DNA of 64,000 bases, taken from Thermomonospora echinospora. GTDB taxonomy: Bacteria > Actinomycetota > Actinomycetes > Streptosporangiales > Streptosporangiaceae. Every line of letters begins with the position of its first letter. Within the stretch, counting starts at the first letter, position 1. The DNA lies in contig NZ_FNVO01000007.1 of the NCBI RefSeq assembly GCF_900108175.1, forward strand, positions 34,321 through 98,320, given 5' to 3'. The notes under the pieces were generated by a model. That model was not told the origin of the DNA and made no database searches. It saw only the letters and a list, made by a program, of their open reading frames with translations. A program made the position numbers and the translations under genes. Of this stretch, positions 32,140-40,958 are shown one piece after another.

Positions 32140-34358
32140 CCGACGAGCCGGTCCGGTGGGAGGAGGTGCCCTGCCTGGTCTTCGCCGAGGGAGCGGCGCA
32201 GCGCGGCGTCCAAGGTGAAGCCCGGCTCCTCGGCGCGGGCGCGTTCACGAGCGTACAGCCGCAGCAGGTCCGGCATGCGGTACCGGGGCTGTCCGGTCTC
32301 GTCCTCGCCGAGGGGGTCCAGCAGCCGGGCGTCCACCAGTGACTCCAGCCGTGTCCTGGCCCCGTCGGGGGAGACGCCCAGCAGGGCGGCGGCCGCCCGG
32401 GGAGTGAAGCCGGCCGGGGGCAGCAGTCCGAGCAGCCGGAACACCCGCCGCTGGGCGGGGGGCAGATCCCGGTAGCCCGCCTCCAGGCTCGGCCGGATGG
32501 CCAGGTCGCCGGCGGCGAGCTCGTCGAGCCTGCGGTCCGGGTCCCGCAGGCGCGCGGCCAACTGGCCGGGGCTCAGCTCGGGGCGGGTGGCCAGCCGCGC
32601 CCCGGCGATGCGCACGGCCAGCGGCAGGCGGCCGCACAGGTCCGCGATCTCCCGTACCGCGGGGTCGCCGGTCGCGCCGTCCCGGCCGCACACGCGCCCG
32701 AGCAGCCGGACGGCGTCGTCCGTTCCGGGCACGTCGAGCCGCACCGGGCGGGCTCCGGTCAGCCCGGCCAGTGAGATCCTGCCGGTGACCAGCACGGCGC
32801 AACCGGACGCGGCCGGCACCAGCGGCCGCACTTGCGCCTCGTCCACGGCGTTGTCCAGGAGCACCAGAAGTCTGCGGCCCGCCGTCCGGGAACGGTAGAG
32901 GGCCGCGCGGTCGTCCAGCGAACACGGGATCACCGCGTCGTCCACCCCCAGGGCGCGCAGGAACCGCCCGAGGATGTCCGCCGGATCGACCGGACGGGAG
33001 CCGGATCCGCGCAGCTCCGCATAGAGCTGGCCGTCGGCGAACAGGGCGGCCGCGCGATGCGCCACGTGGACGGCGAGCGCGGTCTTGCCGACACCGGCCG
33101 GCCCGTCGATCGCGAAGACGAGAGGGCCGCCGCGGTCGCGGCCCGACAGCATCGGCTCGCTGATCGCGGCGATCTCCCGCCGCCGTCCGGTGAAGTCGGG
33201 AACGTCCGACGGCAGTTGCCTGGGGGACGCGGCGGGCCGGTCGTCACCCCGCAGTGCCGCCGTGTGGGCGTTGCGGACCTCACGGGACGGCGCGACCCCC
33301 AGGTCGTCGGCCAGCCGCTGCCGGACCCGCTCGACATGACGCAGCGCCTCGGCATGGCGCCCGCAGGCCGACAACAGCCGCACCAGCCGCGCCTGCAACG
33401 GCTCGTCGTAGGGCGCGGCCGCGGCCACCTCCCCCACGAGCGCGATGGCCTCGGCCGGGCGTCCCAGCCGGAACGCCAGGTCGGCGAGTTCCCCGGCGCA
33501 GTCGACGCGTGCCTGTTCCACCGCCCGCACGGCGGGGTCGGCGGCCAGCCATTCGGGGCGCCCGCCCAGCACCGGGCCCCGCCATTCCTTGAGCGCGGCC
33601 GACAGCAGGGCCATCCGGCGCTCCGGATCGCCGGTCATGGCACCGGCCGCCATCCGATCCCGGAAGCGGGTGATGTCGACGGCCCCGTCCGGCACCGTGA
33701 GCCGGTATCCGGACCCGGCATGCTCCAGGCGGTACCGCGGTCCCGCGACCTCGCGGAGCCAGGCGCGCAGCCGGTGCACGGCGCACTGCAACGCCCGGCG
33801 GCTGCCCTTCTCGGCGCCCCAGGCCAGTTCGAGGAGCCGATCCTCACCGGCGATGTCCCCCGAGGCGAGCAGCAACGCTCCCAGCAGGGCGCGCACGCTC
33901 GGCCCCGGCAGCGGCACCATCCGCTCCCGGGAACGGACGACCATTTCCCCCAGGATGAGAAACTCCACGCCGGTCCGCCTCCGGTCGTCCTCCTCGGGAA
34001 CGACCGTGCGGTCGTCGCGGATCTCCCGGTGCGGCGGGCCGTTCTCCCGGGGTGGGGCGTCGTCGCCGCCGGTGATACGACCGCCGGCCTGGTGCCGCCG
34101 GTAGAGGGTGCCGAACTGGACGTCCACGAACCGGGCAGTGTCCTGCCGGCCCGTCCCGCCCTGGCCGTGATACTCGGTGACGGCCTGGCGTAGCGCCCAG
34201 CCCGACATCCGCTGCAACCTGGCCAGATGCCGCGCCCGGCTGGCCGGATCGCCGGCCTGCCGCGCCGCGGCCAGTTCCTCGGCCAAGCCCTTCAAGTACC
34301 GGTCCAGCCCACCGGCGCCGGGGTCTCCGGCGACCGGCTCGTCGACGCGGTCGGCCAT
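32124..34358 (-). CDS. AfsR/SARP-type regulator with NB-ARC ATPase domain
   Basis: The 744-residue regulator starts at ATG 34358 (GAAGGG upstream). An N-terminal helical region of about 130 residues precedes the winged-helix DNA-binding domain (about 131-222, LILGEMVVRSRERMVPLPG ... YRLTV). Next are the bacterial transcriptional activation domain (about 229-375) and an NB-ARC ATPase with P-loop GPAGVGKT at 419-426. There is no C-terminal TPR array. SARP regulators activate secondary-metabolite clusters in actinomycetes. Position and direction, immediately upstream of the RiPP-like genes, make it their probable activator. Confidence 0.88.
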   Translation of the reverse strand: MADRVDEPVAGDPGAGGLDRYLKGLAEELAAARQAGDPASRARHLARLQRMSGWALRQAVTEYHGQGGTGRQDTARFVDVQFGTLYRRHQAGGRITGGDDAPPRENGPPHREIRDDRTVVPEEDDRRRTGVEFLILGEMVVRSRERMVPLPGPSVRALLGALLLASGDIAGEDRLLELAWGAEKGSRRALQCAVHRLRAWLREVAGPRYRLEHAGSGYRLTVPDGAVDITRFRDRMAAGAMTGDPERRMALLSAALKEWRGPVLGGRPEWLAADPAVRAVEQARVDCAGELADLAFRLGRPAEAIALVGEVAAAAPYDEPLQARLVRLLSACGRHAEALRHVERVRQRLADDLGVAPSREVRNAHTAALRGDDRPAASPRQLPSDVPDFTGRRREIAAISEPMLSGRDRGGPLVFAIDGPAGVGKTALAVHVAHRAAALFADGQLYAELRGSGSRPVDPADILGRFLRALGVDDAVIPCSLDDRAALYRSRTAGRRLLVLLDNAVDEAQVRPLVPAASGCAVLVTGRISLAGLTGARPVRLDVPGTDDAVRLLGRVCGRDGATGDPAVREIADLCGRLPLAVRIAGARLATRPELSPGQLAARLRDPDRRLDELAAGDLAIRPSLEAGYRDLPPAQRRVFRLLGLLPPAGFTPRAAAALLGVSPDGARTRLESLVDARLLDPLGEDETGQPRYRMPDLLRLYARERARAEEPGFTLDAALRRSLGEDQAGHLLPPDRLVGLENG

Positions 34359-34400
34359 CGACTGCCCTTCGTCGCTCCAGTCAAAAACGACATTAGGCAC

Positions 34401-34437
34401 GTTCCAGAAGCGGAACAACCCCCCCAAACGGCCGTTT
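34401..34437 (-). promoter_or_regulatory. Dyads upstream of the AfsR-type gene
   Basis: GTTCC-N6-GGAAC (34401-34416) and the perfect 12-bp palindrome AAACGGCCGTTT (34426-34437) lie 43-79 bp before the start codon, next to an unusually A+T-rich stretch (34438-34460). They are candidate operators of the cluster activator; no family is assigned. Confidence 0.45.
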
Positions 34438-34645
34438 CTGGACATTTTTTTAGGGGTTTTGGTGTGCGAATATCCGTGCGCGGACGGTAATCACACAAGG
34501 TCTCCCGCCTGCCGCACCGTTTGCACCGTTCCGACGAACGCCGTGACCGATGGCCGGTTCAGGAGAACGGGGGATGCCGGACCTCGTCGTTCCCCTCGTC
34601 GTCCTCGGGACGCCGCCCGCTCGGGACGCCACCGCGTCGCTCCGA
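34438..34645. other. Intergenic region between the regulator start and the VOC gene 3' end
   Basis: About 200 bp. Apart from an A+T-rich segment at 34443-34460 (GACATTTTTTTAGGGG) that may hold the regulator's promoter, I see no gene and no convincing RNA structure. Confidence 0.4.
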
Positions 34646-34696
34646 CGTCGTGTCACCCGGGGCGTCGTGTCACTCGGGGCGTCGTCCCGTCCGGGG
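34646..34696. repeat. Three tandem 17-bp repeats at the 3' end of the VOC gene
   Basis: Units at 34646, 34663 and 34680 follow CGTCGTGTCACNCGGGG; units 1 and 2 differ at one base, unit 3 is more diverged. The VOC stop codon lies in unit 2, so units 2 and 3 encode the protein's end and unit 1 is downstream. Confidence 0.7.
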
Positions 34697-35410
34697 ATCC
34701 CGTGCGGTCAGGCAGTAGATGCCGCCGACCGGATCGCGCATGACGGTCCAGGCCGTCCGCACATCGATGACCTGAGCCCCGTGCTTCTCGTGCCAGGTAC
34801 GGACCGCCGCGACGTCCGAGCAGGCGAAGTCGAGATGAGATGAGGCGGGCCGGTCCTCACCCAGCCGTTGCAACAGGATCCGGACCGGCAGGGACGCATC
34901 CGGCACAAGTCGCCTGAACTCGGACGAGCCGGTGGACCGCAGCTCCCAGCCGGTCAGGTCCGCCCAGAACGCCACCTCGTTCTCATAGTCGGCCGGGCCG
35001 ATGTCGACGCACACCTGATCCAGCAGGCTGCTCGCCCCGTCCGGTCCCGTCACCGCCGGAGACCGGCTGTCGGCGCCTTCCCAGGGCACCAGGCAGAAGA
35101 GCTGCCCTGCGGGCGACCGCAGCACCGACAGGCCCGGCTCTCGGCGGACGACCTCCGCCCCCAGCCCGCACGCCGTCTTCTCGGCCTCAGGAATGTCCTC
35201 GACCTCGAAGTCGAGATGCGCGCCGCCCCCGTCATGCACGCCCTGAAGCTTCAAGTGCGCGTCCCCCGCCACCGGCAGCAGCGTCGCGAACTCCATCGCG
35301 TTCCCGCGCCGCGGCGACAGCGACGACCCCGTCACCGTCGTCCAGAAGTCCGCACTCTCCTCCAGCCGCGCCAACGGCCGGTCGACGAACGCCCACACCC
35401 ACCGGAACAC
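34670..35410 (-). CDS. VOC-superfamily (glyoxalase-like) protein, two domains
   Basis: The 246-residue protein holds two vicinal-oxygen-chelate repeats. The first has LEESADFWTTVTG and HLDFEVEDIPEAE; the second has ADYENEVAFWADLTGWEL and HLDFACSDVAAVRTWHEKHG. Each ends with a D-P-x-G-like motif (SPAGQLFCLVP and DPVGGIYCLT). Such proteins may be isomerases, dioxygenases or resistance proteins; metal ligands are only partly conserved, so no reaction is assigned. Start GTG 35410 has GAGGAGG 4 nt upstream; the upstream in-frame extension is rejected. Confidence 0.78.
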   Translation of the reverse strand: MFRWVWAFVDRPLARLEESADFWTTVTGSSLSPRRGNAMEFATLLPVAGDAHLKLQGVHDGGGAHLDFEVEDIPEAEKTACGLGAEVVRREPGLSVLRSPAGQLFCLVPWEGADSRSPAVTGPDGASSLLDQVCVDIGPADYENEVAFWADLTGWELRSTGSSEFRRLVPDASLPVRILLQRLGEDRPASSHLDFACSDVAAVRTWHEKHGAQVIDVRTAWTVMRDPVGGIYCLTARDPRTGRRPE

Positions 35411-35649
35411 ACCGCCTCCTCTGCTCGGCACCACGCCGCAACGCACGGCGAGAACGCCCGCCGCTCCTCGCGATCCGTCTACACGGACGGATCGCGTCCT
35501 GCGGCCGGAGCCGGGGCGGGTTCCTTCCGCCGAACGCTCCCGGCGAGGCTACAGACCCACCGAGGATCCGCAAGGGAGTATCGCGGCTGCGAAGCCACCG
35601 GCACGGTGGGAGCAGTCGGCCATGGTCCGCCCACCGATGACGCCTCCCG

Positions 35650-36285
35650 TCACGCCGGCTGCGTAACCTCCTGGCGCGCCCTGCGCATGAACCCGGCGAC
35701 CTCCTGCGGGGACTTGCCCTTCATACCAGCCATGCCCGCCGTGGTGGCGTCCGCCCAGTAGCAGGCGGTGAACTTCTGGTCCTCGCTCAGGGTCGGCAAC
35801 TCGATACAAGACGCCGACCCGCCGAGCGGCCCCGGATCGACCTCGGTGACCGGCGCGTCGGCGGGATCGGTCAGCGTCCCCCGCGCCGACTTCTGAAACA
35901 CGGCGATCGCCGCCTTGGGATCGGCGAACTTCCCATTGGCCCCCGCGACGACGACCTGGTCATCGCCCAAGGCAACGGTCCTCGGCGGTGGCGGCGCCGT
36001 CCCGTAGATCGCCCCCGCCGCCCCACTGGTCTGGTACTCGGGCAGATCCTCGAACACCCGCCGATTCGCCGAGACCACCAGCCGCCCTTCCCCGTCACTC
36101 TCCGGGTCCCGGGACAGCCCCGCCACCGTCTGCCCGAGCACGAACGTGCGAGGCCCCTGCGACCCCGCTGCCGTCGAGGCCTTCGTGTCCCCCGGCGTTC
36201 CTTCGTCCGCCTCGGAGAGAACCGAACACCCCGACATCGTCACCACCATGGCCGTCCCGGCCAGCACACTGATCGGCTTCCACAT
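35650..36285 (-). CDS. Putative lipoprotein of unknown function
   Basis: The 211-residue protein has a lipoprotein signal: MWKPISVLAG, hydrophobic core, lipobox MSGC. A Ser/Thr/Gly-rich linker follows, then an extracytoplasmic domain with two Cys (CIELP and ACYWADA) that may form a disulphide, and a conserved-looking end PQEVAGFMRRARQEV. Actinomycetes carry many such lipoproteins. No enzymatic motif is seen. The upstream in-frame extension (from 36417) lacks a signal pattern, so ATG 36285 is preferred. Confidence 0.72.
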   Translation of the reverse strand: MWKPISVLAGTAMVVTMSGCSVLSEADEGTPGDTKASTAAGSQGPRTFVLGQTVAGLSRDPESDGEGRLVVSANRRVFEDLPEYQTSGAAGAIYGTAPPPPRTVALGDDQVVVAGANGKFADPKAAIAVFQKSARGTLTDPADAPVTEVDPGPLGGSASCIELPTLSEDQKFTACYWADATTAGMAGMKGKSPQEVAGFMRRARQEVTQPA

Positions 36286-36546
36286 ACCGCCATGCTGCGA
36301 GCCCCACCGTCCCCCGCACATGAGGCACCGGTCCCACCTCTCCCGGAGGGACTTTCCGGGACGACGGACCTCCCTCAACCACGGCCCCGCAGAATCCTTG
36401 GAGTCGCGTACCACCACGGCCCGTTCCCCTGAGGATGAGAACCCGGCGAACCAAGGAATTCAGCCTGGCCACCGTTGTCCGGGGCACTGACGAATGCCAT
36501 GCTCGATGTGCTCCACATATCACCGAGCCAGGTGGAGGCGATGCCG

Positions 36547-37134
36547 ATGCGGCTGCCGGGCTCCGCTCCATCGCAGGAGGAGGCCACCGGCGCGGTGGTC
36601 CACTACCGCACGGACCAGCCCGTAGGGTTGGCCGTCCTCACCCTTTTGTCCGTGGCGGCCGTGGTGGGCGGGCCGTACGCTCTGGCACGTGAACTCGGTG
36701 CGCCGCAGTTCCTGGTCAATCCTGCGGCTTTTGTCCTGGTAGTTCTTTACATATCCCGTTTCGCGACTCGGAGCGTCACGCGGACGGCCGCCGGCCGCCT
36801 GACCGTCCAAGGCCATCGGTACGGCATCGACCGGCGGTACAGGGCCGAGCTCGACGTTCACCAGGTCACCGCAATCCACCGCCTCACCTGGGCGCGGCTG
36901 AGTTTCGGCTCGGTGCGGATCCACGGGGACGGTGGCATGGTCAAGTTGCGGCCCACTGTGCGGTGCGTCTCGAAGCCGAAGGACTGGATCCGGCAGAACC
37001 GTGTCACCGGAGCCGGTACGGACCTGCAGAAACTCGTCTACCGGATGCTCCTGATCAATCCATCGATCAGCGTCAAGGGCATCGCGGCCCCGCTCTACCT
37101 CGCCCTGGATGGTCGCCGCTACCTACCGTTCTAG
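36547..37134 (+). CDS. Membrane protein of unknown function with PH-like soluble part
   Basis: About 195 residues. Two adjacent membrane helices (VGLAVLTLLSVAAVVGGPY and FLVNPAAFVLVVLYISRF) are followed by a soluble domain of about 120 residues with alternating strands (GRLTVQGHRYGIDRRYRAEL). It ends PLYLALDGRRYLPF. The order, helix pair then beta-rich domain, recalls bacterial PH-like membrane proteins, but this is only a guess. The second ATG of the pair (36547) has GGAGG 8 nt upstream; 36541 and a TTG at 36475 are alternatives. Confidence 0.6.
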   Translation: MRLPGSAPSQEEATGAVVHYRTDQPVGLAVLTLLSVAAVVGGPYALARELGAPQFLVNPAAFVLVVLYISRFATRSVTRTAAGRLTVQGHRYGIDRRYRAELDVHQVTAIHRLTWARLSFGSVRIHGDGGMVKLRPTVRCVSKPKDWIRQNRVTGAGTDLQKLVYRMLLINPSISVKGIAAPLYLALDGRRYLPF

Positions 37135-37516
37135 CGCCGGCCGAGCCGCCCCCGCCGGAACACCCCGTCCCTCGGCGTGACCGTCCGCCACCAGCCGCAG
37201 CGAGCCGACGATCCGGCGATCGAAACCCGCTGGTCGCTGCGAACGGTCTGGGCCGCCCTGATCCGGCACGAGCTCGAACGGGTCGAGTCCAGGCGCAGAG
37301 CCGGTGCCCCCTGGAGGGATCACGATCTCGTCCTCCACCGGGGGACGGTTCCCGGCACCGCCCAGACCGTCCACCGCAGGCAGATCCGTCACCCAGCGAG
37401 CCGAAGCCGTAGACGGCCCTGGTCCGGGACGGGACGAGGCTCCCCCAGAACGCCCACAGGCCCCTGCTCCGGGCTCGGAGTGGGGCCTGACCTGGTGTCC
37501 CCTGGGGGACGGGTAG
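37135..37516. other. Non-coding stretch before tRNA-Asn
   Basis: About 380 bp. Short open frames cross both strands but lack ribosome sites and family resemblance. I see no clear repeat or terminator beyond G+C-rich imperfect hairpins. Confidence 0.4.
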
Positions 37517-37589
37517 CTCCCGCGATTGGACTCGAACCAATAACCTGCCGGTTAACAGCCGGCTGCTCTGCCGATTGAGCTACGCGGGA
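37517..37589 (-). tRNA. tRNA-Asn (GUU)
   Basis: The reverse strand gives a 73-nt cloverleaf. The acceptor is TCCCGCG/CGCGGGA with discriminator G. It has TAGCTC, D-stem partner GAGC, an anticodon stem GCCGG/CCGGC around CTGTTAA (anticodon GUU), a T arm ATTGG-TTCGAGT-CCAAT and no encoded CCA. The G73 discriminator fits asparagine. Confidence 0.95.
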
Positions 37590-37737
37590 TCGTGCGGTGT
37601 GGTGTGAGGGGTTCCTCGCACCGCGGCGGAACCAGATTAGCGCATCCGGACAGGTGCTCGCGCACCTATACCAGGGGGTGCGACTGGCCCCGTGTTCGCT
37701 GGGTATGGGGGTGGGACCCGAGAGCACGGAGGATGTC

Positions 37738-38130
37738 ATGAAGATGAGGATTCCGTTCATCGCAGGTGCCGCGGTCGGCTACGTGCTGGGGACCAAGGCC
37801 GGCCGGGAGCGTTACGAGCAGATCGTCCAGCAGTCGCGGAAGCTGGCCGAGAACCCGCGGGTGCAGGAGACCGCCGGGGTGCTGCGGGCCAAGTCTGGGG
37901 AGCTGGCCGGCACCGCCAAGCAGAAGGCCGGCGACGCCAGGCACAAGATGGGCGGCAAGCGGCACGCCGAGCACGGTGAGCGCGCCGAGCACGGCGGGCC
38001 ACAGACGCGGACGGAGACCGGCGGCGGGTTCGCCAAGACGTCCGCGGAAGCGACCGGGACCGGGACCCCCACCGAGACCGGAACCCCCTCGGGAACCGGG
38101 GCTCCCTCAAGCTCGTCCAGGATGCACTGA
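37738..38130 (+). CDS. YtxH-like small protein
   Basis: The 130-residue protein starts at ATG 37738 with CACGGAGG upstream. A short N-terminal hydrophobic segment with GAAVGYVLGTKAGRERYEQI is the actinobacterial YtxH-like signature (glycine-rich membrane-associated helix). A charged helix and a disordered tail rich in Gly, Thr, Ser, Pro and Glu follow. Such proteins are often stress-induced and membrane-associated; no enzymatic role is expected. It converges on the DUF gene at 38166. Confidence 0.75.
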   Translation: MKMRIPFIAGAAVGYVLGTKAGRERYEQIVQQSRKLAENPRVQETAGVLRAKSGELAGTAKQKAGDARHKMGGKRHAEHGERAEHGGPQTRTETGGGFAKTSAEATGTGTPTETGTPSGTGAPSSSSRMH

Positions 38131-38165
38131 GGCGGGAGCGAGGCCCCCGGGGCGGACCTAGAGCC

Positions 38166-38684
38166 CTAGAGCCCTGTCTGGCGGCGCAGGTTCTCCAGGA
38201 GCTGCTCGGCCTGGGCGCGCAGCCCCGGGTCGTCCGGGTCGAGCCCGGCTTCGAAGACGAACGACCAGCGCAGCTCACCGGTGGCGGGCGAGCGGCGGCC
38301 GGTGATGCGGACCTTGCCGCCGCCGGGCAGGGCCGCCGGGTGGTTGACCACGATGGTGGAGGTGACCCGTTCGCGGATGGTCTCCGGGACCGAGCCGGGG
38401 TCGGGGAGCCCGACGTGGTGGGCGGGGCCGCCGGAGGTCTCGTGGACGGACAGGCGGCCCTTGTCCCAGGTGGCGCGGTCGATGCGTTCCCACGGCAGGC
38501 GGACGAACCCGCCGTCGCCGGTGGGCAGGTGCAGCGCCACCCCGGTGGCGACGACATAGGAGCCGCCGCGGGTGGGGGCGAAGGCCAGGGGGCGCTCGCC
38601 GCGGACCAGATCCAGGGCCTCCCGCACGGATGCGGGGAGCCGGTTGCGGGTGAACGACGGCAGCATGCGCCCCACCGTACCCAT
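38166..38684 (-). CDS. Conserved actinobacterial protein of unknown function
   Basis: A 172-residue soluble protein. Segments GERPLAFAPTRGGSYVVATG, LPWERIDRATWDKG and ELRWSFVFEAGLDPDDPGLR recur, as far as I recall, in a family of uncharacterised actinobacterial proteins; the fold looks beta-rich. The ATG shares one base with the TAA stop of the upstream glycosidase gene (TAATG), so translation is coupled. An ATG at 38666 with GGTGGGG upstream is an alternative start. Confidence 0.7.
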   Translation of the reverse strand: MGTVGRMLPSFTRNRLPASVREALDLVRGERPLAFAPTRGGSYVVATGVALHLPTGDGGFVRLPWERIDRATWDKGRLSVHETSGGPAHHVGLPDPGSVPETIRERVTSTIVVNHPAALPGGGKVRITGRRSPATGELRWSFVFEAGLDPDDPGLRAQAEQLLENLRRQTGL

Positions 38685-40012
38685 TAGGCGGCCCGGTGGG
38701 CGTGGCGGGCGCCGAGCAGATCGAGGACGAGCGAGGCCGACCAGCTGTAGTCGTGGCTGCCGCGGCCGGTGCCGTCGAACGGGTCGAAGTACTCGCGGAA
38801 CCCCGACTGGCGGACTAGCCGCAGGGTGGAACCGTACAGCAGGTCGGCGACCACGGTCAGGCCGTGCCCGGTCGCGCCCAGCCACAGCAGCCAGTTGGTG
38901 TTGATCCAGGTCGGGCCGCGCCAGTAGTCGCCGCGGTCGAAGCAGGCCGACTGGATGTCGCAGGTAGGCACCGGGTATCCGGCCGCGCCCGCGAACCTGG
39001 CCGACAGCAGCAGTTCCACCAGGGCGCGCAGGGCGGGACCGGGCAGGTCGGGGTCGAGCAGGGGCCCGAAGGCACCTGCGGTGACGACCGGGATGAGGCG
39101 GCCGGTGCGCAGGTCCAGTGCCCGGAAGCAGCCGCTCTCCCGGTCCCAGAGGCGGTCCAGCAGGGCGCGGTGGATGCGCTGCGCCCGTTCCCGGTGCGGC
39201 AGCGGATCGTGCCCGGTGATCTCGGCGATCTCGGCGAGCGCGTGGGCCGAGGCCAGGTAGACGGCGTTGAACAGGGGGTCCTCGGCCGCGAAGGGGTGGT
39301 CGTCGCGCAGGTGACCGGGGTGGTAGCGCGCCTCGCGCAGCAGGACGACCAGCCGCACGTAGCGGTCGTGCTCCTCGCCGACAAGGCCGATGGGCAGGTT
39401 GCGCCGGGTGCGGTCGGGCGCGTACGCCAACGGCGGCAGGTCCAGGGCGGCCAGCGGCCGATCCCAGACCGGGCTGTTGTCCAGGCCGGACTCCCAGGGA
39501 TGGCAGATGGCCGCCAATCCCGCGCCGCCCAGGTCGCGGTGGCGGGCCAGGTAGCCGTGCTGGGCGGCCAGCGGCGGATAGATCCTGGCCAGGAAGTCGC
39601 GGCTGCGTTCGGCATCGGCCGAGAACTCGTGCAGCCGCAGGGCCGCCAGGGCGTGCAGCGGCGGCTGGGTCAGACCGGAGGTGTCCAAGTCACGGGGCGC
39701 GCCCGGGATCGTGCGGCTGCGCCACAGGTCGGGCCCGGGGAAGTAGGCGTGCCGGGCGACGTGGGAGTTGAAGACGATGTGCGGGAGCAGCCCGTCGGAC
39801 CACTGGCCCCGGAACACCGACAGCAGTTCGCGTTCGGCGCGGTCGCGGCGGTGCCGGGCCAGGCCCATGCTGATGAACGCCGAGTCCCAGCTCCACTGGT
39901 GCGGGTACAGGCCCGGTGAGGGAACGGTCCCGCACCCGGTCCAGTTGTCGTCCAGGACCTGGGCCGCGGCCCGCCACAGCGCGGTCTCGTCACCGGTCAG
40001 ACGAGGGCTCAT
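38684..40012 (-). CDS. Glycoside hydrolase, glucosylglycerate-hydrolase-like (GH63/MGH type)
   Basis: The 442-residue protein is close to the length of mycobacterial glucosylglycerate hydrolase (about 446). It has the (alpha/alpha)6 family motifs PHQWSWDSAFISMGLARHR, HPWESGLDNSPVWD, RGPTWINTNWLLWLG and EYFDPFDGTGRG. Enzymes of this type hydrolyse glucosylglycerate or mannosylglycerate, compatible solutes. There is no signal, so it is cytoplasmic. The HAD gene ends 91 bp upstream. Exact substrate is inferred from family only. Confidence 0.78.
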   Translation of the reverse strand: MSPRLTGDETALWRAAAQVLDDNWTGCGTVPSPGLYPHQWSWDSAFISMGLARHRRDRAERELLSVFRGQWSDGLLPHIVFNSHVARHAYFPGPDLWRSRTIPGAPRDLDTSGLTQPPLHALAALRLHEFSADAERSRDFLARIYPPLAAQHGYLARHRDLGGAGLAAICHPWESGLDNSPVWDRPLAALDLPPLAYAPDRTRRNLPIGLVGEEHDRYVRLVVLLREARYHPGHLRDDHPFAAEDPLFNAVYLASAHALAEIAEITGHDPLPHRERAQRIHRALLDRLWDRESGCFRALDLRTGRLIPVVTAGAFGPLLDPDLPGPALRALVELLLSARFAGAAGYPVPTCDIQSACFDRGDYWRGPTWINTNWLLWLGATGHGLTVVADLLYGSTLRLVRQSGFREYFDPFDGTGRGSHDYSWSASLVLDLLGARHAHRAA

Positions 40013-40103
40013 GCTCCCAGGGTGACCCTCCGGTAGCCTCCTGCCTAGAGTCAGCGCCGATCGGTACCGATCGGTTCCGGTACGGGATCGCGCCGCGCCC
40101 GTG

Positions 40104-40958
40104 TCACAGGAGGTCGGGCTGCGGAAGGCGGCGCCAGGGGCCGGTGGCCGGGATCTTGGTCGGGTCGAGCACCCGGTCCAGCAGACGGCCGGCGATCTCC
40201 TCCCCCGCAGCGACGCCCCGGGTGACGGTGACGGCGGTGTTGGGCGCGTTCCAGCCGGTCTCGGCGAGCTCGCCGTGCGCGGGGCGCAGCGCGATGTCGG
40301 CCGCCTCCAGCAGCTCGATGTCCAGCAGCGAGTCCCCGGCGGCCAGCATCCGGTCGGCACCGGTGCGGCGGGCCACCTCCGCCGCGGCGGCGGCCTTGGT
40401 CAGCCCGGCCGGCAGGCAGTAGATCTTGCGGCCCTGCAGCGAGGTCCGCCAGCCCCGTTCGGCGCACCAGCCGGACAGGTCCTCCACCCAGCCCGCCGGG
40501 AGCGTCGGCCGGTCCACCACCGCGTAGCTGAACAGGCCGGAGGCGATCCGCAGCTTCAGCACGAACGCGCCGCCGATCCGGGTCAGGTGCTCGTGGACCT
40601 CGGCGAGCTCGGCCCCGGTGGCGCGGGCGCGCACCTGTGCAGCCCAGTCGGCGTCGTCCACCCCGTCCACCAGGATGTGGCCTCCGTTGGCGCAGATGGC
40701 GTACGACGGGGGCTTGCCGAGGAGCCGGACGCGGCGGTACTGCTCGGGCGTGCGCGTGGTCGTCGGAACGAGCGTGGTGGCCTCGGCGAGCCGCTCCAGC
40801 AGCCCGGCCGCCGTCTCCGTCACGTAGGACAGCGGCTTGGCCTGGTAGTGCTCCACGCACAGCAGCCTGGGCAGGGTCTCGTCCGGCCCCGCCAGGTGGA
40901 GGGCGGCGGCGGAGTAGATGAGGGTGCGGTCCAGGTCGGTGCACACGACGGTCTTCAC
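40104..40958 (-). CDS. HAD-superfamily hydrolase of the Ter locus
   Basis: The 284-residue phosphatase-like protein has HAD motif I TDLDRTL (nucleophile Asp8, acid Asp10), a large C2-type cap and motif IV AAGDSLLDIELLEAADIAL. Its GTG/ATG start overlaps the TGA of the StiP-like gene by 4 bp, so it is the last gene of a four-gene coupled operon. HAD proteins of this kind recur in tellurium-resistance gene clusters, where they are proposed to act on a nucleotide-like metabolite. The substrate is unknown. Confidence 0.8.
   Translation of the reverse strand: MKTVVCTDLDRTLIYSAAALHLAGPDETLPRLLCVEHYQAKPLSYVTETAAGLLERLAEATTLVPTTTRTPEQYRRVRLLGKPPSYAICANGGHILVDGVDDADWAAQVRARATGAELAEVHEHLTRIGGAFVLKLRIASGLFSYAVVDRPTLPAGWVEDLSGWCAERGWRTSLQGRKIYCLPAGLTKAAAAAEVARRTGADRMLAAGDSLLDIELLEAADIALRPAHGELAETGWNAPNTAVTVTRGVAAGEEIAGRLLDRVLDPTKIPATGPWRRLPQPDLL

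Noticed and set aside
37123..37392. 89-codon - strand frame before tRNA-Asn
   Set aside because: Reads moderately protein-like but has no ribosome site, no family and overlaps the 3' end of the opposite-strand gene.
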